Shown here piece after piece: positions 11,184-16,839 of a DNA stretch of 16,839 nt (its first letter is position 1; each line of letters begins with the position of its first letter). The DNA is from Larix sibirica (Eukaryota; Streptophyta; Pinopsida; Pinales; Pinaceae), in NCBI GenBank assembly GCA_004151065.3, contig NWUY0300037910.1, positions 1 through 16,839 of the forward strand, given 5' to 3'. Below the pieces are notes generated by a model. That model searched no databases. It saw only the letters and a program-made list of their open reading frames with translations, and was not told the DNA's origin. A program made the translations under genes and the position numbers.

Positions 11184-11255
11184 AGGGTGCTAGCTCAATG
11201 GAAGAGCACTTGCCTTACAAGCATGAGGTTAGTGATTCGATTCCATTGTACCTTG
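11184..11255 (+). tRNA. Degenerate organelle-type tRNA-Val(UAC)
   Basis: A full cloverleaf can be drawn by hand: acceptor AGGGTGC (11184-11190) pairs 7/7 with GTACCTT (11248-11254, two G-T wobbles); TA; D arm GCTC/GAGC with loop AATGGAA; anticodon stem CTTGC/GCATG with one T-T mismatch; loop CTTACAA giving anticodon TAC (11216-11218); 5-nt variable region; T arm AGTGA/CCATT with one A-C mismatch and loop TTCGATT; discriminator G. The internal A box TAGCTCAATGG fits the consensus fully and the B box GATTCGATTCC fits 10 of 11. The GCTC D stem and CCTTACAAGC anticodon region resemble bacterial or plant mitochondrial valine tRNA, not eukaryotic cytosolic tRNA-Val. Two stem mismatches suggest a decayed nuclear copy of mitochondrial DNA or a tRNA pseudogene. 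Confidence 0.7.
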
Positions 11256-11389
11256 ATATTGTAGTTTATTTTTAAGAAATTAATATTTATTTTAATTTAG
11301 CTTAATACTAAGCAATTACTTTTATGCATTATTTTATATAATGCCTTTGTGGAGACAAAATTGATATCGTCTCCTGAGAAACAAAAGGA

Positions 11390-11559
11390 TTGAAGAACAA
11401 ATTTCTGGAGTCTCCATGGTTGCCATTGTTTGAGTTGACGTTTCAAATCCTTTATCTGGATTATGCGACCATTTGTCCTGATGATGAATCCATATAAAGG
11501 ATTCGAAACGTTGACTCAAATAATGGAAACCATGGAGACTCCGAAAATTTGTTCTTCAA
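11390..11559. repeat. Long imperfect palindrome (73-nt arms, 24-nt loop)
   Basis: Left arm 11390-11462 is the reverse complement of right arm 11487-11559 with 8 mismatches, nearly all transitions, so much of the RNA helix would stay paired through G-U. Landmarks are GAAGAACAAATT at the left foot, GAGTCTCCATGG in the middle and ATCCTTTAT near the loop. The loop is 11463-11486. Such a transcript would form a near-perfect hairpin like a MITE or small-RNA precursor. The minus-strand open frame at 11334-11519 falls in it and is treated as spurious. The identity of the parent element is unknown. Confidence 0.85.
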
Positions 11560-11560
11560 A

Positions 11561-11906
11561 CACTATCCACCATGGAAATCTTAGACAAAAGGATTTTCTA
11601 TCTCTATTGTTTATAGATAGAAATTTGTTGTTGTCTTAATTTAATACTCTTGCTTATAGACAATATGAGAGACAATACACAAGTGTTTTTTGTCTCAAAT
11701 TGAGACATGATAATGTCTTTGTAGAGACAAAAATATTTCTATTCTATATTGTCTTAGATAGACAATTTTTTAAGACGATATTTTAAGACACTCGCTTAAA
11801 GACAATATTTAAGACAATACACAATTTTTTTTTTGTCTTAAGTTGAGACAATTTGATAATTTTTTGTCTCAAATATTGTCTCATAACCCCCCTCCATATA
11901 ATAGTG
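11561..11906. mobile_element. AGACAA/TTGTCT-rich segment with CACTA...TAGTG ends (candidate non-autonomous DNA element)
   Basis: About 14 copies of AGACAA or its complement TTGTCT crowd into 346 bp, in both orientations, resembling the subterminal motif arrays of CACTA (En/Spm) transposons. The block begins CACTAT (11561) directly after the palindrome and ends ATAGTG (11906), and AAA flanks both sides (11558-11560 and 11907-11909), the 3-bp target-site length of that superfamily. Against this, the terminal inverted repeat is only about 6 bp, and a related motif (AATGCCTTTGTGGAGACAAA at 11340, matching AATGTCTTTGTAGAGACAAA at 11712) lies outside the proposed left end. The palindrome may therefore sit inside a larger array. 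Confidence 0.4.
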
Positions 11907-11909
11907 AAA

Positions 11910-12780
11910 TATCATTAAAAAGATGAAACTGAAAGTAATTAGTTCTTCCCATCAAAACAAATAAAAGGATCAAAGCTACAACCATATCCAACAATCTCAG
12001 TATATCTTCTTGTGTAGGTTTACCAACAAATCCTGTTGTCAAAGTATCATGAAAGTTTTTTTGTTTGTGTAAATTAATTTTTGGGCATTCTCTCTTTTGG
12101 TGAACAATTCAACTCATTATATTGAAAGGTGAAAGGTGCTTACCGCATTTTAATATGAATGAAAAGTTGGATTAAAGTAAGGTGCTTAATTTTGGATTTA
12201 TCAAGTGTTTAAAGGGATCAATTTTTTGAAGTGCAATTTTTTTATGTGAAATTTTTTACAAAAGCTTTAAAAAATTTAACTCCTCCCAATTCTCGATGGT
12301 TTTGATATATTTATGCTAGTTTATTTTAATCTAACGATGTTTTTCATTGATTTTTTATTATTATGGTGAGCTATTTGATCATTTATCATTTTTATATGGT
12401 CATTTTGTTACCATTTAATTTATTAAGGCCATGACACATGGTTGTAGATGCATTATTGTAGCACCCCTCTAGTGACGCCCACTCAATATACTAACTAAAC
12501 ATGCATACATTTATATATTTAGCAGATCTGAAGTTTAAACTTGTAAAATTATCTGAAACTCATACAACAGATCTAGTTTATTCATTGTCTTCATTTAACC
12601 GTTATGTCATCCAAAATGATTAACAATTCCATTCAAAAGAAATAACAAAAAACATTAAATTAAAAAAACTGGACCAACCTGACCCGCTTGCCATGGAATG
12701 CCAAAGATTTTTCAAGTTGTCGAAGATCCATCGCAAGCTCCTTGTCTGAATTGCAAATCCAGAATGGTCCACCGGTTTCC
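11910..12780. other. AT-rich DNA without recognised genes
   Basis: No coding or RNA feature seen up to about 12450. From 12457 the sequence starts TGTAGCACCCCTCTAGTGACG, which resembles the opening of some plant Ty3/gypsy LTRs, but no matching end with an adjacent primer-binding site or second copy was found in the window. A more GC-rich part starts near 12665. Confidence 0.35.
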
Positions 12781-12788
12781 TCCCTCCA

Positions 12789-12819
12789 GTACCCTAGGGT
12801 ACTCTACGTCCCATGGGAC
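12789..12819. repeat. Two adjacent perfect palindromes
   Basis: GTACCCTAGGGTAC (12789-12802, 14 bp) and GTCCCATGGGAC (12808-12819, 12 bp) are each exactly self-complementary and lie 5 bp apart in a locally GC-rich patch. They could be relics of a protein-binding region or chance in old repeat DNA; function is unknown. Confidence 0.7.
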
Positions 12820-12862
12820 CCCTGAGCTACGATGGGGCCATTGACACTCTTCTAGCCATTGA

Positions 12863-12917
12863 ACTATGATGTCAGTCTCAATACCGAAGGATATCCCAAT
12901 CATACTAACATCATAGT
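12863..12917. repeat. 14-nt inverted repeat around a 27-nt loop
   Basis: ACTATGATGTCAGT (12863-12876) is mirrored by ACTAACATCATAGT (12904-12917) with one mismatch. It lies in GC-richer repeat-like sequence that has no gene. Both overlapping short open frames (12712-12924 minus, 12859-13050 plus) lack recognisable motifs. Confidence 0.5.
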
Positions 12918-13039
12918 GAACCACAACTCAATCAGTCACCTTGACAGGAGTCACAACCCAAGTTGCACTCCAAAACTCTCGCCGAAAGGAAAAAAATATG
13001 TGAGCCTAATGCTCATTTTCTTATTTAATAATCACCGGC

Positions 13040-13310
13040 CTCTTTTTTGAAATTATTTCCTTATTTTTCTTCGCTTTGTTTCTTTTTTTTTAAGGAAATC
13101 TGCTTTAGTGATTTTTCTTAATTCTGTTGCTTTTCTTTCTCTTTTTCTTTTTTGAAAACCCCCCAATTTTTGGTTGTTTATTATTATTATTGTTATTATA
13201 TTTATTACTTATTCATTTATTTATTAAGAATTAATTGATTAATTCATATTTACTTAATTCTTTATTAATTCTCTTTTCTTTGTCCATTGATTATTAATTA
13301 ATTAGCCGTC
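13040..13310. repeat. T-rich then ATTA-rich low-complexity DNA
   Basis: Runs of TTTTTCTT-type sequence (13040-13170) pass into TTATTATTATTGTTATTATA and TTAATTAATTAA-type sequence (13175-13310). It is simple-sequence DNA with no coding signal. Confidence 0.65.
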
Positions 13311-13387
13311 ACATTTTCGTTGTGACTAGGGATATCAAGGCGCCATGCTTCTTGCATGCCCTTTAGATATTCCCTCAGGTGGGGATA

Positions 13388-13470
13388 TGGTACAATGGTA
13401 GAGACGTCGTTAACTCAACTTGCCTACCCTGATGAGGTTCTAGTGGTTCCTGGGGAATAGGGTCAAGTCC
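13388..13470 (+). repeat. SINE-like segment with A box and weak B box
   Basis: TGGTACAATGG (13388-13398) fits the RNA polymerase III A-box consensus at every position, and GGGTCAAGTCC (13460-13470) matches 9 of 11 B-box positions. The spacing (72 bp start to start) is longer than in most tRNA-derived SINEs, and no cloverleaf, tail or target-site duplication is evident. It is a tentative tRNA-derived SINE head. Confidence 0.3.
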
Positions 13471-13498
13471 TTATTGCGTTCCCCCCAAAATTATACCT

Positions 13499-13530
13499 CG
13501 TGAGGGACCGTACTACGGCCTACCCTCACG
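13499..13530. repeat. Nested perfect hairpin
   Basis: CGTGAGGG (13499-13506) pairs exactly with CCCTCACG (13523-13530), and inside it CCGTA (13508-13512) is followed by the complementary TACGG (13514-13518). The outer stem is stable; the inner one would need a larger loop than its single spacer base. It lies just downstream of the SINE-like boxes. Role unknown. Confidence 0.6.
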
Positions 13531-13679
13531 GTATCATGCAACTGATGAGTTGGAGCCTCTCTTGCTCTAATCAAACCCATCGTGTCGACATTGGCTAGAC
13601 TTAGCTTGTGTCTTGTTCGGCCATGTCCCTTGATGTGGACCAATTGGAAATCACATCCATCACTTGTGCATAAACACCA

Positions 13680-14330
13680 TGCACATCAAATATTAATAAA
13701 TAAGATTTCAAATAAAAACATGAATCGTAGCTTGACATCACTTGTCAATGCAACCGACTCATCCTGATTCCATGCACATCACGTGCATAAAATATTTTAC
13801 CAAGGTTTCCACATAAGCATATATGTTTTCGAGGTTATCAATCCCTATCACTAATTTATGAATCATCCCGAGTCCATGATGTATTAATGCCTACTTGCGT
13901 CACATGTACTTGTTCTACATGTCACACTCGACAACACATCAGAGTACATGATATATACATATGTAAGCATAAGCATTAAACAATATTTCTCATTGCACAT
14001 CCATTCGATCATATCGAAACAGAATAACATCATATAACATCTCAACTATCATAATAGAGACATATAACATTTGATCAACATCAAATTATATAATGATCTT
14101 GTGAGCTCTCTATCACATCAATATCATAGCATAATCATCAATGAAATCATAACATGATCAACACGGCATAATCATAAGAGATCAACATCAACATCACATG
14201 GTCATCAACATGTACCGGTCTCACACACATAACCAGGCCATTCACAACTGAATGCCCTCAAAGAATAGTCGTAATCAAATATGTGGTCTATAATCAAAGT
14301 CTATAGTCTATCACAAAAACAAGGCACTAC
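13680..14330. repeat. ATCAACAT/CATCATA-rich low-complexity repeat DNA
   Basis: Words such as CATCATAT, AACATC, ATCAACAT and CATGCACATCA recur across the interval, densest at 13960-14200. This is the kind of skewed sequence often seen inside long plant LTRs. No gene or tRNA is visible. Confidence 0.45.
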
Positions 14331-14334
14331 ACTC

Positions 14335-14860
14335 TCAATGGTCCTAAGCATAACAAGGTCGTCCATAGTTGAATGATAGCCCCTAAATCTAGCCTGGCCT
14401 TTATCTATTTTTTATGAATTTCTAACCATATGTTGATATTATTTTCCAAAATAGTTCCATATAACTTGGCTGAAAAGGGGCTAATCATAATGGTCCTATA
14501 ATTAGAGGGATTGTCAGTATCTCCACTTTTAAAAATAGGAACAATAAGGCTTTGAGTTTGGGGTTTAGGGAAACCCTTATTGACTACTAAATTGAAGAGC
14601 TTGTGGATGCAATGGATGATGATGGGCCTACCAATTTTTAAGATTGTTGCTTGGTATCCTTCAATGTCCTTAGCTTTCTTTTTTGCGAGATGCTTAACCC
14701 CAATCTCTATGTCTTCTAAAGAAATGATCCAGAAGGATCTTAAAAGGCCTAAAAATAAAAGTCCTCAAATCTCAGCAAAGATGGTATCATTGTGAAGAGT
14801 TTGGCGAGACAATTCCAACGATGCTCGTTTCACCTTAATCAGACTCTGGATGAGGAAGTT
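14335..14860 (-). pseudogene. LINE (non-LTR retrotransposon) reverse transcriptase fragment
   Basis: Read on the minus strand from 14728, the frame gives IISLEDIEIGVKHLAKKKAK, DIEGYQATILK, LFNLVVNKGFPKPQTQSLIV, PIFKSGDTDNPSNYRTIMIS and SAKLYGTILENNINIWLE. It then reaches a stop at about 14405, and in a shifted frame continues KIDKGQARFRGYHSTMDDLV, MLR. This is the order of the non-LTR reverse transcriptase N-terminal fingers: the exchange helix, the IVPIFKSGD strand, NYR, then the QAGFR..HSTMD segment (here QARFR). The catalytic YADD box, endonuclease and 3' part are not found. It is a fragment with at least one frameshift and one stop. The plus-strand open frame 14580-14795 is its antisense shadow. 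Upstream coding limit toward 14860 is approximate. Confidence 0.8.
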
Positions 14861-14919
14861 ATTAGCTTATGAAGTTTCGACAAGACAATAACTTTTAAGT
14901 GCAAAATCGCAAAAAAAAA

Positions 14920-15000
14920 GTGCCATGTAGCACCAATGGAAAGGTGCCACGTGGCATATACGGTGCCCACATGGCACCCTCACGTAGCACCACATGGAAG
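14920..15000. repeat. Cluster of GTGCCACGTGGCAC-like palindromes
   Basis: Within 80 bp lie GTGCCATGTAGCAC (14920), TGCCACGTGGCA (14945-14956, a perfect 12-bp palindrome with a CACGTG core), GGTGCCCACATGGCACC (about 14962) and CACGTAGCACCACATGG (about 14981). More CCACATG/GACATGG variants follow to about 15120. The cores resemble G-box or E-box sites for bHLH/bZIP proteins, but here they more likely form part of a retroelement repeat; no gene lies beside them. Confidence 0.65.
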
Positions 15001-15147
15001 GTTGATATGGAAAGGATGATGACATGGCAACACTCATGGTAGGTGACAAGGCACATCTTAGTGACATATTGTACATCTAGTTGGCATTAGTGTGGTCTAA
15101 TCAGGAAATGCCACATGTCCTACCCGATCGGACTATGGTGGTTGGAT

Positions 15148-15385
15148 TTACCAAAAATATTGGTGGGCAGGAGGATTAAACCCATGACCACCCACAAAAC
15201 AACCCCACACCTTAACGTTGGTCCAACTGTCAGCCGTTATAACAAACCCCAACATCATTGTATTTAAGTTTGAACTATGGGTGGTTTGGAAAAAGGGGGG
15301 GTGGGACCCCACGTGTTTGAACCCAGGTCTCTCGCCTATTATATGGCATATGTTATACAACTTCCAAACCATACATTAAACCAAC
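15148..15385 (-). repeat. tRNA-like tandem segment with two B boxes (SINE-like)
   Basis: On the minus strand, GAGACCTGGGTTCAAACACG (B box GGTTCAAACAC at 15313-15323) and GGTCATGGGTTTAATCCTCC (B box GGTTTAATCCT at 15172-15182) recur 141 bp apart, each in the gRGaCctGGGTTyAA context of tRNA T arms. Convincing A boxes and full cloverleaves were not found. A dimeric tRNA-derived SINE is possible; chance similarity within retroelement DNA is the alternative. The minus-strand open frame here (15148-15372) is explained by this repeat. Confidence 0.3.
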
Positions 15386-15563
15386 CAACGAACCGCCAAC
15401 CATATGATATGTCCAACCAACAAACGGACCACCAAAAATATGTGTGGTTGTAACTATATGGGAAGCCCTCCTAGCAATGCACGTGTTTGGCTGTTATATA
15501 TACTAGTTGTAACCAACAGTCCAACAAATCGACTAATTATAGTTTAATGCCAACCATACCACC

Positions 15564-15573
15564 AAGTGGGGAG
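15564..15573 (+). promoter_or_regulatory. Polypurine-tract-like sequence abutting the LTR
   Basis: AAGTGGGGAG ends exactly where TGTTGGGAAG, the proposed LTR start, begins. Retroelement 3' LTRs are preceded by a purine tract that primes plus-strand DNA synthesis, and AGTGGGGGAG-type tracts are common in plant elements. Finding it before an LTR that is also followed by a primer-binding site is unusual; with only 10 bases it may be coincidence. Confidence 0.3.
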
Positions 15574-16169
15574 TGTTGGGAAGTCCACCCAACATCAAAC
15601 TATTTAAAACCAAGTCATTCAACTTTGTAAAGGGGAGATCCATTTGGAAGGTCCAAGTGCTTTTGAGCACAACTTTCTCTATGTGATCATGCATTGTGTG
15701 TACAGAGAGGAGGAGACTATTGTGGCTAGTTGTGAGACTAAGGTGGCAGTGTGTATAGTCATTCTTTATTGTTTTCGTGAGCTAGATTCATTGGTGCAAT
15801 CAGAAATTAGATCTAAGTAGTGAATTTTCTCCATCATCAACATTTAGGTATTGCCATGTATTTTTCCAAGAAATTGTTGAGATAATCAAAGAGGCCTCTT
15901 CATTAAGAAGTGGGTCCAGATACATAGTCAAACCTTGGATGAAAACTATTATAATGCGATGTCGCTTTTATGTGTGTTCATCATCCATATGTGTGCTTCT
16001 TCTTTTATGCATGTGAGTTTTGTCCATACTCTTTAAATCAGTCCGATGTCTCTTTTATGTGTGTTCATCATCCATATGTGCGCTTCATCTTTTATTATGC
16101 ATGTGAGATTTGTCCATACTCTTTAATGCAATTCACCTGTTAAGTCATCGAATGAAAGATCCCAAATCA
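15574..16169 (+). mobile_element. 5' LTR of a Ty3/gypsy-like retrotransposon
   Basis: The proposed LTR starts TGTTGGGAAGTCCACCCAACA (TG, with its own short GTTGGG...CCCAAC hairpin) and ends at CA (16168-16169), two bases before the primer-binding site. Length is about 596 bp. A TATA-like TATTTAAA lies at 15601-15608, which would make U3 very short, so the true left boundary may be further upstream. The partner 3' LTR is outside the window, so limits are inferred from the TG/CA rule and PBS position only. Confidence 0.55.
15957..16130 (+). repeat. Tandem 87-bp duplication inside the LTR
   Basis: CGATGTCGCTTTTATGTGTG at 15957 recurs as CGATGTCTCTTTTATGTGTG at 16044, and similarity continues through TTCATCATCCATATGTG, ATGCATGTGAG and TTTGTCCATACTCTTTAA. 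Two copies differ by a few substitutions and a 3-4 nt insertion. It lies in the R/U5 half of the LTR. Confidence 0.85.
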
Positions 16170-16171
16170 TG

Positions 16172-16184
16172 TTGGTATCAGAGC
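16172..16184 (+). promoter_or_regulatory. Primer-binding site for initiator tRNA-Met
   Basis: TTGGTATCAGAGC is the standard plant LTR-retrotransposon primer-binding motif, complementary to the 3' end of initiator methionine tRNA. It lies 2 nt after the LTR terminal CA and about 25 nt before the gag reading frame, the normal order for the 5' end of an element. It is the firmest anchor for the retrotransposon call. Confidence 0.85.
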
Positions 16185-16208
16185 AGGATTCTTTGACTTA
16201 GATTGTGA

Positions 16209-16839
16209 GTGTGGATTCTTACTAGGGCCAAGCTCAAAGCAGGTGAAGGAAAGCTTGAGACCTTCAACCTAGATATTGGACGTGCACCCCAAAGTAAAAA
16301 TGTGCAATATGAAGAACTTCATGTAGAGTTCGAGAATAATTTTCACAAATTTTTCTACCATATGTCAAACAAGGTACACAAATTGTTTGCGGATTATGAG
16401 GAGAGAGTGGCAAAGAAGGAAAAGAAGAAGGCGGTAAAAGAAGAGGACAATGCTTCAGTGAATTAAGGAAGTGGAGGAAATCCTCCCAAGCCTCCACCTT
16501 CACCTTCAGGCTCAAGCTCAAGTTCAAGATCTTCTTCTTCACCCCATTCTCATCATTCCAAGGTGCCTCAGAAAGAGGCTTTTAAAAATCCATTATTGAA
16601 GCTTGATGTGAAATTTGACTAGCCCATGTTTAATGGGGAATCGAATGCAGATAAGTTGAATAACTGGATAATACAGATCAAAGTTTCCTATCGATTTTAG
16701 CAGATCGAAGAGGAAGAGGTGAAGATCCAATAGGCTTCTCTTCAGCTGGAAGGCACAACCCTTGTATGGTGGGAAAGCAAACTTCAGAAAGGTAGCAAGC
16801 AAAATGGTAAACTCCTTTCTTCATGGTCTAAATTTACTT
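16209..16839 (+). pseudogene. Ty3/gypsy-type gag, interrupted and cut by the window edge
   Basis: One frame stays coherent to the window end: TRAKLKAGEGKLETFNLDIG, then a charged coiled-coil-like EERVAKKEKKKAVKEE, a Ser/Pro-rich linker (16476-16555), then LDVKFD-stop-PMFNGES, KLNNWIIQIKVSYRF-stop, IEEEEVKIQ-stop-ASLQLE and TTLVWWESKLQKGSK. The WWESKL and FNGE..KLNNWI pattern is that of the retrotransposon Gag capsid domain. In-frame stops are TAA at 16464-16466 and TAG at 16620-16622, 16698-16700 and 16731-16733. No ATG starts the frame near the PBS. The rest of gag, and pol, lie beyond the right edge. A decayed, non-coding copy is most likely. The minus-strand open frames at 16264-16542 and 16593-16802 are antisense shadows. 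Confidence 0.8.

Noticed and set aside
12457-14330. TGTAGCACCCC start and ATCAACAT-rich body as a complete long LTR
   Set aside because: No matching second copy, terminal CA next to a primer-binding site, or adjacent coding domain was seen in the window; kept only as repeat-like DNA.
15148-15372. Minus-strand 74-codon open frame as a protein
   Set aside because: It covers the two tRNA-like segments and shows no protein motif; the repeat interpretation is better supported.
16264-16542. Minus-strand 92-codon open frame
   Set aside because: It is antisense to the recognisable gag frame and its Ser/Pro/Leu-rich composition simply mirrors the charged and Ser/Pro-rich gag linker.

Overview
This window reads as nuclear DNA from a seed plant. 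It is AT-rich and has no long open reading frame. It carries spliced fragments of two plant genes with canonical GT/AG introns, and it is littered with decayed retroelement and repeat debris. Sparse, broken genes among old divergent repeats would suit a large genome such as a conifer's, but that is inference and no sequence here fixes the species. No intact protein-coding gene was found; every recognisable coding stretch is interrupted.

Layout. (1) 1-4252: no gene recognised. A ~630-640 bp block (682-1325) recurs in direct orientation at 2927-3557, and each copy contains two internal ~131-135 bp tandem duplications. (2) 4253-4804: the first two exons of a plant NAP1 (NCKAP1/GNARLED, SCAR/WAVE complex) homologue with a lost start codon and a 1-nt frameshift; no later NAP1 exons are visible. 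(3) 4805-8481: no recognisable gene; one degenerate GGCAAGTT-type repeat near 7950-8110. (4) 8482-9956: the C-terminal exons of a PAP14-like gene (plastid-lipid-associated/fibrillin protein fused to a kinase-like domain, Arabidopsis ORG1/FBN11), with one likely frameshift and two in-frame stops. (5) 11184-11255: an organelle/bacterial-type tRNA-Val(UAC) relic. (6) 11390-11559: a long imperfect palindrome with 73-nt arms. It is followed immediately by a 346-bp AGACAA/TTGTCT-rich segment bounded by CACTA...TAGTG. (7) 12457-14330: repeat-like DNA with palindromes, an A-box/B-box SINE-like segment and ATCAACAT-rich low-complexity sequence. (8) 14335-14860, minus strand: a fragment of LINE (non-LTR) reverse transcriptase. 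(9) 14920-15573: clustered GTGCCACGTGGCAC-like palindromes, then a minus-strand segment with two tRNA-like B boxes. (10) 15574-16839: the 5' end of a Ty3/gypsy-like LTR retrotransposon (LTR, initiator-Met tRNA primer-binding site, gag with stops), running off the right edge.

The two host-gene fragments share the plus strand and keep their introns, so they are not processed copies. In full form their products act in unrelated places: actin nucleation control for NAP1, plastid lipid or thylakoid association for PAP14. The most notable points are their co-occurrence as fragments (transposon capture or decayed segmental duplications), the long palindrome with a hammerhead-like core, and the tRNA-Val relic.
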